DNA of 64,000 nt from JALYOC01 sp036675345 (GCA_036675345.1 JAKFFE010000020.1:248001-312000), one strand, 5' to 3'. Positions 46,171-55,206 are shown, counted from the stretch's first letter. Numbers and translations are program-made. The notes: generated by a model from the letters alone, not told the origin.

Positions 46171-47085
46171 ATGAAGACCCGAACACTGACCGCAGCCGTC
46201 GAAATCCCGTACCTTGGCTTTGGCACCTACCTCATCCCCAACGATGAGGTTGCAGCAGCGGTGAGCGAGGCCATTCGCGCCGGCTACCGGCACATCGACA
46301 CTGCGGAGGGCTATCAAAACGAGGCGGGCGTCGGGGCGGGGATCAAGCAGGCGCTGGAGTCCGAGCGTCTGGCGAGGCGCGAGCTCTTCGTCACCACCAA
46401 GCTGTGGCCCGGGAATCCGGCGTGGGGGCAGCCGGCGAAGACCACCGAGTCCACGATCACCTCGCTCGACGCCAGCCTGGAGCGGCTGGGGCTCGACTAC
46501 GTGGACCTGTACTTGATCCATGCGCCCTTTGACCGCGACCAGAGGCTGGCCCAGTGGCGCGGTCTGGTGGAACTGGAGAAGCAGGGAAAGGCGCGCGCGA
46601 TCGGCGTGAGCAACTTCAGCATCCAGCACCTGGAAGAGTTGAAGGCCGCGGGCCTGCCCCTGCCGGTCGCCAACCAGATCGAGCTCCATCCATGGTCGCA
46701 GAAGCCCGAACTGGTCCGGTACCTCCACCACCACGGGATCACCCCCATCGCCTATAGCAGCCTGGTGCCGCTCTCGACCTGGAGAACCGCCAAGGGGCAT
46801 GACAGCGCGAAGACGGAGGAGATGAAGGCCACCGGTCTCCGGGAGGACGCCCCGTTCAAGATCATGGCCCGGAAGTACGGCGTGACCGAGGCGCAGGTCC
46901 TGCTCCGCTGGGCGATCCAGAAGGGCTATCCGGTGCTCCCGAAGAGCACCCACCCCGAGCGGATCCGGCAGAACGCCGAGCTCCTCCACTTCAACCTCGA
47001 TGACCAGGACCTGGCTGCGATCGAGAAGATGGACCGCGGGGACGGCGTGGCCTGGGCAGTGGGCGATCCCACCAAGTCGGCCTGA
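46171..47085 (+). CDS. Aldo/keto reductase (DkgA-like)
   Basis: 304 residues, with GAGGGAG before the ATG. The AKR catalytic tetrad is visible: Asp43 (HIDTAEGYQNE), Tyr48, Lys77 (FVTTKLW) and His117 (YLIHAPF). IGVSNFSIQHLEEL and LPKSTHPERIRQN are the usual NADPH-binding segments. Members reduce aldehydes and 2,5-diketo-gluconate. Its promoter region faces the AraC regulator gene. The next gene starts 30 bases on. Confidence 0.95.
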   Translation: MKTRTLTAAVEIPYLGFGTYLIPNDEVAAAVSEAIRAGYRHIDTAEGYQNEAGVGAGIKQALESERLARRELFVTTKLWPGNPAWGQPAKTTESTITSLDASLERLGLDYVDLYLIHAPFDRDQRLAQWRGLVELEKQGKARAIGVSNFSIQHLEELKAAGLPLPVANQIELHPWSQKPELVRYLHHHGITPIAYSSLVPLSTWRTAKGHDSAKTEEMKATGLREDAPFKIMARKYGVTEAQVLLRWAIQKGYPVLPKSTHPERIRQNAELLHFNLDDQDLAAIEKMDRGDGVAWAVGDPTKSA

Positions 47086-47115
47086 ACCATCCCCAGCGCA
47101 CGGAGGAAACGAGTC

Positions 47116-48066
47116 ATGAACAGGATCACTCTCGGAGCACAGGGCCTATCCGTCCCCGCCGTCGGGCTGGGATGCATGGGGATGTCGGAGTTCTACGGAG
47201 CCTCCTCGGAGGCCGAGAACCTTCGCGTCCTCGAGCGGGCAGCAGAGCTGGGCTGCACGTTCTGGGACACCTCGGACATGTATGGCCCCTTCACCAACGA
47301 AGTCCTGTTGTCGAAGGCGCTGGAGGGGCGGCGCAGCCGAATCACGCTGGCGACCAAATTCGGGGTCGTGCGCGGCGAGGACGGCAGCTGGCAAGGCATC
47401 CAGGGCGGGGCGGACTACGTCCGTGCCTGCTGCGACGCCTCGCTGAAGCGCCTGAAGACGGATTACCTCGACCTCTACTACCAGCACCGGCCGGATCCCC
47501 AGACGCCGATCGAGGAGACGGTGGGGGCGATGGCCGAGCTGGTGAAGGCCGGAAAGGTGCGCTTCATCGGCCTGTCCGAGGCAGATCCGGAGACCCTGGT
47601 CCGTGCTCACGCGGTCCATCCCCTCTCCGCGCTGCAGACGGAGTACTCCTTGTGGTCGCGGGACGTGGAGGCCGAGATCCTGCCGACGCTGCGACGGCTC
47701 GGCATCGGGTTCGTGGCCTACAGTCCCCTCGGTCGGGGGTTCCTGTCCGGCGCGATCCGGTCACGCGCCGACCTGCAGCCCGGCGACTGGAGGCTGGAGA
47801 ACCCGCGCTTCACCGAGGAGGCAATCGCCAGGAACCTCCGGCTGGCCGAGGTGGTGGCGGAGGTCGCGAAGGAGACCGGGACCACCGCTGCTCAAGTCGC
47901 ACTGGCGTGGGTGGTGTCGCGAGAGGTGGCCATCGCCGCGATCCCGGGGACGCGAAGCACCGTGCGCCTGGAGGAGAACTGGGCGTCGCAAACCGTGGCC
48001 TTGGGAGCGGAGCACCTCCAGCGCCTGGACTCCATCGGTCAGCGGGTGATGGGCGCCCGATACTGA
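47116..48066 (+). CDS. Aldo/keto reductase (AKR13-like)
   Basis: 316 residues, with GGAGGAAAC before the ATG. AKR features: FWDTSDMYGPF (Asp51, Tyr56), LATKFG (Lys81), YYQHRPDP (His), IGLSEADPETL, and the C-terminal AIPGTRSTVRLEEN. The GCMGMSEFYG N-terminus is typical of the YakC/IolS-like AKR13 group, which reduces short aldehydes with NADPH. It follows the first AKR gene by 30 bases and is likely in the same transcript. Confidence 0.95.
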   Translation: MNRITLGAQGLSVPAVGLGCMGMSEFYGASSEAENLRVLERAAELGCTFWDTSDMYGPFTNEVLLSKALEGRRSRITLATKFGVVRGEDGSWQGIQGGADYVRACCDASLKRLKTDYLDLYYQHRPDPQTPIEETVGAMAELVKAGKVRFIGLSEADPETLVRAHAVHPLSALQTEYSLWSRDVEAEILPTLRRLGIGFVAYSPLGRGFLSGAIRSRADLQPGDWRLENPRFTEEAIARNLRLAEVVAEVAKETGTTAAQVALAWVVSREVAIAAIPGTRSTVRLEENWASQTVALGAEHLQRLDSIGQRVMGARY

Positions 48067-48137
48067 GACGTTGGCGGAAGGCGACTCCCTGAAACCAGCG
48101 GCCCGGAGGGGGCCACGATCTCCAAGGGAATCAAAAG

Positions 48138-48210
48138 TGCCCGGGGACGGAATCGAACCGCCGACACGGGGATTTTCAGTCCCCTGCTCTACCGACTGAG
48201 CTACCCGGGC
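48138..48210 (-). tRNA. tRNA-Phe (anticodon GAA)
   Basis: On the minus strand a full cloverleaf of 73 nt is present. The acceptor GCCCGGG pairs with CCCGGGC, and the discriminator is A. The D-arm is GCTC..GAGC, the anticodon stem GGGGA/TCCCC with loop CTGAAAA, and the T-arm contains GGTTCGATTCC. The anticodon is GAA. The sequence closely follows the standard bacterial tRNA-Phe. CCA is not encoded. Confidence 0.97.
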
Positions 48211-48238
48211 GTGGGTGTGTCTCGTGAAGCGGACGCGC

Positions 48239-48267
48239 TGTGTACGAAGGGCCGAGCCCGCCGTCAA
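48239..48267 (-). promoter_or_regulatory. Sigma-70-type promoter of tRNA-Phe
   Basis: Read on the minus strand: TTGACG (48267-48262), a 17-base spacer, then TACACA (48244-48239). The -10 ends 28 bases before the tRNA 5' end. The -35 and spacing fit a housekeeping promoter; the -10 is a weaker match. Confidence 0.6.
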
Positions 48268-48409
48268 GTACGGAGGAGGCGTCCAGTACAGTGGACGGTC
48301 TGAAGTGGTTCCGGACTGACGGAGAATCGTAAGCCGCCGGAATCGTTGGCGCCCCAGAGCGGCACGGGGCGTGAAGTCCGGCCGCGCTCCCCCTCCCTCT
48401 GGAGCCTTC

Positions 48410-49735
48410 ATGAGCCGCATCGACCCTGGTTCTTCCTCGGCCACCCCCCTTCTGCCTCCCGAGGACCCGTCCAGTCCTCCCCCGTCCCCTTCCTCGTCCC
48501 GGACTTCCCTCCGCGAGACCTCGCAGTTGAGGAACGCTTCGAACGACGAACCTCTCTTTGCCCCCGCGAATCGCCATGCGGGCAGCGCGGTGGCGGAGCT
48601 GGATCGCCTCCTCTCCCGCGGCTTCACCGACTTCGTGATCACCGATGGGGAGGCGAACCGTGCACTCCAGGTGCTGGAGGAGGTCCGACCCCAGGACTTC
48701 AAGAAGGTGCTCTCCCAGATGGAGTCCTCCGGGACCCTGAAGAAGTTCTTCGCCGAGGCCCCGGAGTCGACCCGCGACGGGATGCTGTACCTGATGGCGT
48801 CCCACGGGATGCTCAAGCGCGAGGTGGGCAAGCCGGTGGATGGGAAGTTCGATCCCCCCTCCCACCCGGAGACCTTCGCCTGGGACCCGCGCCTGCCCGA
48901 GCCGGTCCTGCAGGCGATCCGCAGCAACACCCACGAGGCGTGGAACAACTACGAGACCCGGTTCGAGGAGTACCTGGATCGCTACGGCTCCGCGGTCCAG
49001 CAATCGGCCACTCCCGGGGAGCTTCGCCGTCTGGGCCCTCCGGCGACCCCGGCCAGCGCTCCGGGTCGGCTGATCACCAACACCGAGGCAATCCAGGCGC
49101 TGACCGACAAGATCTACGAGTTCCGCGGCGAGGAGCGGGGCGCCCTCGGCTCCCTCAAGGGAGTCCTGGAGATCAAGGCGCTGGGGGACAAGACCACCCA
49201 GGAGGTGGTCGCCAATCGGTATGGCCTGCGCACCAACACCGAGGGCGCGGTCGAAGTGGAGGCGGGCATTGGCGGAGAGAAGGGGGCCTTGGGAGTGAAG
49301 GGGGCCTACACGGAACGTGGGGTCCAAGAGTTTGGGATCAAGGTCGAATCCAAGAAGCCCCCTCTTGGCATCGGGGCCGAGCTCACCTTGCGGAGCGACG
49401 GCTCGGCGGAGCTCGAGCTCGCGGCGGGGAAGGCGTCGGTCCGAACCAACGCCGATCCGGCCAACGCCACCCTCTCGGCTGGCGTGTGCATCACCGTCGG
49501 AGACGACCTGCCTCAGTCCGAGGCCAAGGCCTGCCTGGAGGTTGAGGGAAAGGGCATCTCCTCGAAGGTGGCCTTGTTGGGCTTCATGAATCCAGACACC
49601 TTCTTCGAGAAGCCCGCCGAGCTGCTGGCCGGCAAGTCCTGGGCCTCGCTCTCGGAGCCGCGGCGGGATCAGCTGGCGTACCGCTGCTGGACCGAGGCCG
49701 AATGGAATGAGGCCCTGGCGAACCGGGGGAACTAG
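48410..49735 (+). CDS. Unknown soluble protein, first gene of a three-gene unit
   Basis: 441 residues from the ATG at 48410 (GGAG 7 bases upstream). A Ser/Pro-rich head of about 50 residues is followed by a helical region (FKKVLSQMESSGTLKKFFAE). Then comes a glycine-rich beta-region (VEVEAGIGGEKGALGVKG, AELTLRSDGSAELELAAGK), like a long twisted sheet, and a helical end (WTEAEWNEALANRGN). No signal peptide and no recognised family. The stop is 3 bases before the next start. Confidence 0.72.
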   Translation: MSRIDPGSSSATPLLPPEDPSSPPPSPSSSRTSLRETSQLRNASNDEPLFAPANRHAGSAVAELDRLLSRGFTDFVITDGEANRALQVLEEVRPQDFKKVLSQMESSGTLKKFFAEAPESTRDGMLYLMASHGMLKREVGKPVDGKFDPPSHPETFAWDPRLPEPVLQAIRSNTHEAWNNYETRFEEYLDRYGSAVQQSATPGELRRLGPPATPASAPGRLITNTEAIQALTDKIYEFRGEERGALGSLKGVLEIKALGDKTTQEVVANRYGLRTNTEGAVEVEAGIGGEKGALGVKGAYTERGVQEFGIKVESKKPPLGIGAELTLRSDGSAELELAAGKASVRTNADPANATLSAGVCITVGDDLPQSEAKACLEVEGKGISSKVALLGFMNPDTFFEKPAELLAGKSWASLSEPRRDQLAYRCWTEAEWNEALANRGN

Positions 49736-49738
49736 GCG

Positions 49739-50197
49739 ATGGCCTCCCGACTGGCCCAGGTCCACCCGATCCGCGCCGAACGCTTCGCCCGGGTGTTGGC
49801 GCCCAGCTCCCGGGTCAAGATCCGGCGAATGCCTCCACCATCGCTTCCCCCGGAGACCTTCTTCCCGGGCTGGACGTTGGGCCGCAGCGCCCGACGCTGG
49901 GTGGACCTGTTACCGCTGCGGGAAATCCCGCCCCACGACCAGTCACTGGAGTGGCGGCAGGTCCAGGCCCGGGTCAAAGCGGGAAGGATCCCCCTGAGCG
50001 ACCTGATCGACGTGGGCCGCGGTTGGGAACAGGTGTCAGACTGCACGGAGCTGGAGCAGGAGGTGGACCAAGCGCTGGAGCGAGCCCGGCGCCGACACCG
50101 GATGCTGACGGCGGGATTGATTCTGGCCAACGTCCTGTGGCCATTGCTGTTCCTCTTCGCGGTCGCCGTCATGTTCCGAATGGCTCCCGCTCCATGA
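49739..50197 (+). CDS. Tail-anchored protein with GYF_2-like segment, paralogue A
   Basis: 152 residues. The N-terminus is basic and Pro-rich. Residues about 70-105 read WRQVQARVKAGRIPLSDLID then VGRGWEQVSDC, which resembles the C-terminal half of GYF_2 domains. Near the C-terminus is a single membrane helix (LILANVLWPLLFLFAVAVMF) with only a few residues after it, so it is probably tail-anchored facing the cytoplasm. The stop overlaps the next start (ATGA). It shares a 30-base identical stretch with the next gene. Confidence 0.75.
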   Translation: MASRLAQVHPIRAERFARVLAPSSRVKIRRMPPPSLPPETFFPGWTLGRSARRWVDLLPLREIPPHDQSLEWRQVQARVKAGRIPLSDLIDVGRGWEQVSDCTELEQEVDQALERARRRHRMLTAGLILANVLWPLLFLFAVAVMFRMAPAP

Positions 50198-50736
50198 GTC
50201 GCACCGGCGCCAACCGCCCCTGGACCGGAGACGAGGAGCGGAACCCTCCTGACGACCTGGGGCAGTCTGCCCAGCAGGACTACGAGCTCCCCGTCGGCGT
50301 CCTGGCTCCGCGCACCCAGGTGAGGGTCCGGCGCTTCAGCCGCTTCTTCAATCTCGCCAACTACCAGGAGCTGGTGGAACTGGCCCGGCCATCCATCGGC
50401 TACCCGTTCCCGCGGCGCGCCTCCCCGGATTCTCCCCTGGCGATGAACGAAGAGGTCCGCCACGTGAGAACACAGGAGCAGGTGGTGGACTGGCACCAGG
50501 TCCGCAAGTGGGTCCGATCGGGACGGCTGCAGCTGACCGACCTGATCGACGTGGGCCGCGGTTGGGAGACCATCCAGGCGTGCGTGGAGCTGGGCGAGGA
50601 GGTGGACCTGTCGCTGAACCGCTCCCGCTGGGGACACCGACTGCGGGTGGTCGGTCTGACGGCGCTGTTCTTCGTGCTTCCGGTGGCCCTGCTCTTCACG
50701 GCCGCCTGGATCTGGGACCTGGTGTTCAGACGTTAG
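50194..50736 (+). CDS. Tail-anchored protein with GYF_2-like segment, paralogue B
   Basis: 180 residues. WHQVRKWVRSGRLQLTDLID then VGRGWETIQAC matches paralogue A almost residue for residue, followed by EEVDLSLNRSRW and a C-terminal membrane helix (LTALFFVLPVALLFTAAWIW). The N-terminal 90 residues differ from A (VRVRRFSRFFNLANYQELVEL). The ATGA overlap with A and the shared DNA segment (49999-50028 and 50538-50567) point to local duplication. Its stop overlaps the stop of the convergent cutA gene. Confidence 0.76.
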   Translation: MSRTGANRPWTGDEERNPPDDLGQSAQQDYELPVGVLAPRTQVRVRRFSRFFNLANYQELVELARPSIGYPFPRRASPDSPLAMNEEVRHVRTQEQVVDWHQVRKWVRSGRLQLTDLIDVGRGWETIQACVELGEEVDLSLNRSRWGHRLRVVGLTALFFVLPVALLFTAAWIWDLVFRR

Positions 50737-51062
50737 GAGGACCGGGGCCGGACGCCCTGGGCAATCCACTCCAGATACGGCGCGTGCCCCGCGGTGATCG
50801 GCAGGGCGATCACCTCCGGGGTCTCATAGGGGTGCAGCGCCACCACCCGCGCGCGCAGTGGCTCGAACAGCGCCTGCTGGGTCTTGAGCACCAGCAGCGC
50901 CTCCTGCTCGTCGCACAGCTTCCCCTCCCATCGGTAGAGGGAGCGCACCCCGGGGAGGATGTTGCCGCAGACGGCCAGCCCCTCCTCCACCAGGAGGCGG
51001 GCCAGCCGCGCGGCCTGATCCACGTCCGGGGTGGTGACCAGCACGATGATCGCGTCGGTCAC
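50733..51062 (-). CDS. cutA: CutA1 divalent-cation tolerance protein
   Basis: 109 residues from a GTG at 51062; longer in-frame versions run into the upstream SDR. CutA hallmarks are IVLVTTPDVDQAARLARLLVE, GLAVCGNILPGVRSLYRWEG, EEALLVLKT-like EQEALLVLKTQ and HPYETPEVIALPI. It forms a stable trimer; linked to copper tolerance in E. coli, with unclear mechanism. The start is 11 bases past the SDR stop, so the two genes are likely co-transcribed. Confidence 0.94.
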   Translation of the reverse strand: MTDAIIVLVTTPDVDQAARLARLLVEEGLAVCGNILPGVRSLYRWEGKLCDEQEALLVLKTQQALFEPLRARVVALHPYETPEVIALPITAGHAPYLEWIAQGVRPRSS

Positions 51063-51073
51063 GGGGGCCTGGC

Positions 51074-51901
<828 letters not shown>

Positions 51902-52010
51902 GTACCCCTCCAATGAGGAGACGACCATCGCCGATGGCGCTTCGGCGGCAAAGCCCGGACCTTCGCTCCCGCTCGCCTCCTCAGGCGGGTCTGTGGCAAG
52001 AGTGACCCTC

Positions 52011-52346
52011 GTGGCGAGCGGCGGCGAGGCTTCCGGTTGGGCGGTGTACATCCTCCGGTGTGGAGACGGCTCGCTGTACACCGGCGCCACCAACAATCTC
52101 CTGGGGCGGGTGGACCGACATCAGTCCGGCAAGGGCGCGGCGTATACCCGCTCGCGGCTCCCGGTGGCCCTGGTGTTCTCCGAACCGGCGGCCGATCGCT
52201 CTGCCGCCCTCCGCCGGGAGGCGGCACTCAAGCGGCTGACCCGCGCGCAGAAGCTGCTGCTGGTCGGTGAGGCGAAGAAGAAGCCCGGAGCGAAGAAGCG
52301 GGCGGGCGTGAAGCGGGCGCGGGCGCCGTCAGGCGGCAAGGCGTGA
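52011..52346 (+). CDS. GIY-YIG nuclease domain protein (YhbQ/UPF0213-like)
   Basis: 111 residues from a GTG at 52011; the start is uncertain because the frame is open upstream. AVYILRCGDGSLYTGATNNLLGRVDRHQSG is split here: AVYILRC is the GIY part and SLYTGATNN the YIG part with the conserved Asn. AYTRSRLPVALVFSEP and ALRREAALKRLTRAQK complete the UPF0213 core. The tail (KKKPGAKKRAGVKRARAPSG) is Lys/Arg/Ala-rich and probably binds nucleic acid. Acts on DNA; exact role unknown. Confidence 0.92.
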   Translation: MASGGEASGWAVYILRCGDGSLYTGATNNLLGRVDRHQSGKGAAYTRSRLPVALVFSEPAADRSAALRREAALKRLTRAQKLLLVGEAKKKPGAKKRAGVKRARAPSGGKA

Positions 52347-52377
52347 AGCGGGCGCGCGAAGGCTGCGCGATGAAACC

Positions 52378-52734
52378 TCAGGCCGAGCGGGCCTCGACCT
52401 CCCACAGGAACTCCTCGAAGTTGATCGGCTTGGACAGCACCTTGAAGCCGTCGGAGTTGGGTTGGGGGTGCGCGGTCACCAGGATTCCCCGGTGCTCATC
52501 CAGCCTCCCTGCCAGGACCGCCTGCCCCAGCAGCCACGCGCCGTTGTGCTCCGGCAGCGTGTAGTCGCTGACCACCAGGTCGAAGTGGTCCGCCTTGAGG
52601 CGGTCCAGTCCTTCCTCCGCGGTGCCCACCGAGACCACCCGGTAGCCCTCGTATTCCAGGATCTCCTGCAGCGCCTCCCGGATCTCGGGGCTGTCCTCGA
52701 CGATCAACACTCGTGCTTTCCAGGCCTCCGCCAC
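52378..52734 (-). CDS. Single-domain response regulator (receiver only)
   Basis: 118 residues, a complete receiver domain: acidic pair Glu13-Asp14, phosphoacceptor Asp57 (VVSDYTLPEHNG), Thr87 (LVTAHP) and Lys102 (VLSKP). No output domain. Such stand-alone receivers (CheY/Spo0F-like) relay phosphate or bind partner proteins and are numerous in myxobacteria. No kinase is adjacent; the propeller kinase at 22.5-25.9 kb lacks a partner, but pairing them would be a guess. Confidence 0.95.
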   Translation of the reverse strand: MAEAWKARVLIVEDSPEIREALQEILEYEGYRVVSVGTAEEGLDRLKADHFDLVVSDYTLPEHNGAWLLGQAVLAGRLDEHRGILVTAHPQPNSDGFKVLSKPINFEEFLWEVEARSA

Positions 52735-53110
52735 GGTTCCTCCAGCATCCTCTCAGGACGAAAATCCCCTCTGGAATCAACCTAAGCAGGATCCAAGCCA
52801 GCGTCTCCCCCTTCCCAGATCCCCCACTGCACCGGCCCGGGCTTGAACGCCAGGCCGCTGGTGCCGTCCTTCACCAGACATTCCCGCTCGTCCCCCAGTG
52901 GGGGGAGGAGAAAACCTTCTCTCCCTCGTGGCATCCAGCCTCGCCTCCCTGGCTGCTGGGCCCGGGTGGGTCGGCGCAAAAAGATTGCGGCGGGACTTGC
53001 GGATCGGCTCCGCGGTCCTTGAGGGAAAGCCTCTCGCGGCAACCCGCGCCTTGCGTGCTATGGGACCGCTCTCCGGGCATTGACTGCCGGCTCACATTAC
53101 GAAGGGCTGA
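52735..53110. other. 376-base intergenic region between the receiver gene and terC
   Basis: No gene is seen. It should hold the receiver gene's promoter on one strand and the promoter/leader of terC on the other. The terC side has several GC-rich stems (for example GGGGGGAGGAGAAAACC next to TTCTCTCCCTC, and GAGGGAAAGCCTC). terC genes often follow a Mn-sensing yybP-ykoY riboswitch, but I could not match that consensus here. Confidence 0.5.
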
Positions 53111-54091
53111 ATGGAAACGATCGGTAGTCCAGCGCTTTGGGCGGGATTCTTGCTGTTCGTGCTGGCGATGTTGGCGCTCGATCTGGGCGTGTTCCATCGC
53201 AAGGAGCACGAGATCAAGTTCCGCGAGGCGGCGATCTGGAGCTGCGTGTGGGTCGCGATCTCGGTGCTGTTCGGGATCGGGGTCTACTTCTTCTTCGGAG
53301 AGCAGCCGGCGCTCCAGTTCTTCACCGGGTACCTGATCGAGAAGGCGCTGTCGGTCGACAACATCTTCGTGATGCTGGTGATCTTCAGCTCCTTCGGCGT
53401 CCCGCAGGCCTACCGGCACAAGGCGCTGGCCTGGGGCATCCTGGGCGCGCTGCTGATGCGGGCGGTGTTCATCCTCGCCGGCGCCGCGCTGATCCAGCGC
53501 TTCTCCTGGGTGATGTACGTCTTCGGGGTTCTGCTGATCTACACCGGCGCCAAGATGTTCTTCGAGGGCGACGCGGAGCCGCATCCGGAGAAGAACCGGG
53601 CCTTCCGGTTGTTCCAGAAGATGGTGCCCACCACCAGCAAGTACCACGGCAGCCACTTCTTCGTGGTGGAGAACGGGCGCAAGCTGGCCACCCCGCTGCT
53701 GGCGGTGGTGGTGCTGATCGAGATCACTGACCTGATCTTCGCGGTGGACTCCATCCCGGCGATCTTCGCGATCACCACCGACCCGTTCATCGTCTTCACC
53801 TCCAACATCTTCGCCATCCTCGGACTGCGGGCGATGTTCTTCCTGCTCTCGGGGGTGATGGGGAAGTTCCACTTCCTCAAGATCGGCTTGGCGTTCGTGC
53901 TGCTCTTCGTGGGCGGCAAGATGCTCACCGTCCACTGGTTCCACATGCCGGTGGAGTGGTCGCTGATCGTGATCGCGGTGATCCTGGCGGGCGCCATCGG
54001 CGCCTCGCTGATCTGGCCGGCGAAGACGAAGGAAGAGGTCCCTGCCGGCACGGTCCCCCCGGACGAGACCCAGCCGCCCGCCAAGCACTGA
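53111..54091 (+). CDS. TerC family integral membrane protein (Alx-like)
   Basis: 326 residues with about eight to nine membrane helices. TerC hallmarks: LALDLGVFHRKEHEIKFREA, EKALSVDNIFVMLVIFSSF (Asp-Asn in a helix), EITDLIFAVDSIPAIFAIT (Glu/Asp pair) and FTSNIFAILGLRAMFFLLSG. Paired Asp residues in two helices are thought to carry Mn2+ or other divalent metals out of the cell. The C-terminal tail is Pro/Glu-rich. Length matches Alx (321). Confidence 0.96.
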   Translation: METIGSPALWAGFLLFVLAMLALDLGVFHRKEHEIKFREAAIWSCVWVAISVLFGIGVYFFFGEQPALQFFTGYLIEKALSVDNIFVMLVIFSSFGVPQAYRHKALAWGILGALLMRAVFILAGAALIQRFSWVMYVFGVLLIYTGAKMFFEGDAEPHPEKNRAFRLFQKMVPTTSKYHGSHFFVVENGRKLATPLLAVVVLIEITDLIFAVDSIPAIFAITTDPFIVFTSNIFAILGLRAMFFLLSGVMGKFHFLKIGLAFVLLFVGGKMLTVHWFHMPVEWSLIVIAVILAGAIGASLIWPAKTKEEVPAGTVPPDETQPPAKH

Positions 54092-54230
54092 GCGGCCGGG
54101 GGCCGGGCGCCGCAAACACCCCAACTGGTTGTGGCACCAATCGGTTCGAACCGGAAACATCCTCGGGTCCGGAACCAACCGACGTTAGGATTGAAGGAAG
54201 CCGGCGCCTTTGGGCCGGCCTGGCAGCGCG

Positions 54231-54290
54231 ACGGGTCCAGCGGCTGCAACCTGGTCAGAATCAGTCGCTGGACCCGTTGCCTGTTTTTTT
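54231..54290 (+). terminator. Rho-independent-like terminator downstream of terC
   Basis: ACGGGTCCAGCG (54231-54242) and CGCTGGACCCGT (54266-54277) are perfect reverse complements over 12 bp with a 23-base loop, followed by TGCCTG and seven Ts (54284-54290). A smaller hairpin (GCCGGCGCC/GGGCCGGC) lies just upstream at about 54200-54219. It separates terC from the convergent small membrane protein gene. Confidence 0.75.
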
Positions 54291-54300
54291 CGTGGGTGCC

Positions 54301-54585
54301 CTAGACCGGAGTCGAGGGCGGGGTGGTGGCGGCGGGCTTGCGGCCACGGACCACCACGGCGCCGATGATCGAGCCGACCACCCCACCCGCCAGCAGACCG
54401 ACCAGCTGCCATTTGATCAGCCGGTCGATGGTGTGGAGGGTGACCTCCGAGCAACTGCACAACGCCTGGCCCATGGCCGGGGTGTTGTCCCAGGGGAGGA
54501 CCCCGCGGGCGATGACCACCGAGAGGACCATGCCCAGGATTGCGCCTCCGAAGAGGAACGCCAGGATGCGCTTGAACGTTTCCAT
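54301..54585 (-). CDS. Small two-helix membrane protein of unknown function
   Basis: 94 residues from the ATG at 54585. Two membrane helices with glycines (LAFLFGGAILGMVLSVVIA and LVGLLAGGVVGSIIGAVVV) flank a short loop with Cys-Ser-Cys (ALCSCSEVTLHTIDRL). The tail is KPAATTPPSTPV. No recognised family. It is divergent from the next small gene by 45 bases. Confidence 0.68.
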   Translation of the reverse strand: METFKRILAFLFGGAILGMVLSVVIARGVLPWDNTPAMGQALCSCSEVTLHTIDRLIKWQLVGLLAGGVVGSIIGAVVVRGRKPAATTPPSTPV

Positions 54586-54630
54586 TCGCGAAGTAGCTAG
54601 TCCTGCCTCCGGAAAAGGTAAATAGCCGTC

Positions 54631-54906
54631 ATGCTCCTTGTCGTCGGTACCCTGCTCGCGTTGATCAGCCTGGCGTGCGCGCTGCCCATCTTGATCCACG
54701 CGTTCCGCCGCAGCCTGGGGACCGGGGTGATGGTGCTGTGCATCCCCTGCTTCATCGCCTTCTACGCGTTCGCCCAGTTCGAGCACCGCTACAAGGGCGC
54801 CCTGGTGGCCGGCTGGATCAGCGCCTTCGTCCTGGCCAGCGTTTGCAACGCGTTCGGAGCCCAGGCCCTGGTGCAGCAGTTCAGCATCACCCCGCCCCCG
54901 GTCTAG
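54631..54906 (+). CDS. Small membrane protein of unknown function
   Basis: 91 residues with three hydrophobic stretches: LLVVGTLLALISLACALPIL, GVMVLCIPCFIAFYAFAQF and ALVAGWISAFVLASVCNAF. Four cysteines lie in or near helices. No recognised family. The next small gene starts 11 bases after its stop, on the same strand. Confidence 0.68.
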   Translation: MLLVVGTLLALISLACALPILIHAFRRSLGTGVMVLCIPCFIAFYAFAQFEHRYKGALVAGWISAFVLASVCNAFGAQALVQQFSITPPPV

Positions 54907-54917
54907 AGTCGCCGACC

Positions 54918-55112
54918 ATGGCCTCCGGTCAGCGTCCGATCTGCATCCGCTGCAACACCCTGCAGTCCCCCGAGCGCCCGGGCGCGTTCTTCGACGTCCG
55001 CTCCGAGCACGGGGACACGATGACCGTGTGGTTGTGCAACGAGTGCGCGATCCCGCTGGGCCCGCCCCAGGGGCCGATCCGCGCCCGGCGCGGGATGACC
55101 ACCAAGCTCTGA
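54918..55112 (+). CDS. Very small Cys4 putative zinc-ribbon protein
   Basis: 64 residues from the ATG at 54918. CIRC at residues 9-12 and CNEC at about 40-43 form a CxxC...CxxC pattern, as in a small zinc ribbon, between polar strands (FFDVRSEHGDTMTVWL). Codon use and the short gap after the previous gene support a real gene. Function unknown. Confidence 0.65.
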   Translation: MASGQRPICIRCNTLQSPERPGAFFDVRSEHGDTMTVWLCNECAIPLGPPQGPIRARRGMTTKL

Positions 55113-55176
55113 CCCAGGACGGGGATCACCCCGCCGATCCCGTCCGGGCAGCTGACGCTGGAACCGCGCCCGGAAT

Positions 55177-55195
55177 CCAGCCTGTCCCCTTGATT
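55177..55195. repeat. Half of a REP-like element, copy 5
   Basis: CCAGCCTGTCCCCTTGATTG matches one arm of the palindromes at 1.7 and 16.3 kb (GTAGCCTGTCCCCTTTATTG). The opposite arm is missing. It lies 11 bases beyond the queE stop in the 55113-55206 gap. Confidence 0.65.
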
Positions 55196-55206
55196 GCCGC
55201 CGCGGA

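Noticed and set aside
48067..48240. Integration site at tRNA-Phe
   Set aside because: No integrase gene and no second copy of the tRNA 3' end was seen on either side.
52735..53110. yybP-ykoY (manganese) riboswitch before terC
   Set aside because: GC-rich stems are present, but I could not find the conserved loop sequences. A covariance-model search (Rfam RF00080) would settle it.
53036..53110. Small gene before terC
   Set aside because: Short frames there have no ribosome site and no protein-like sequence.
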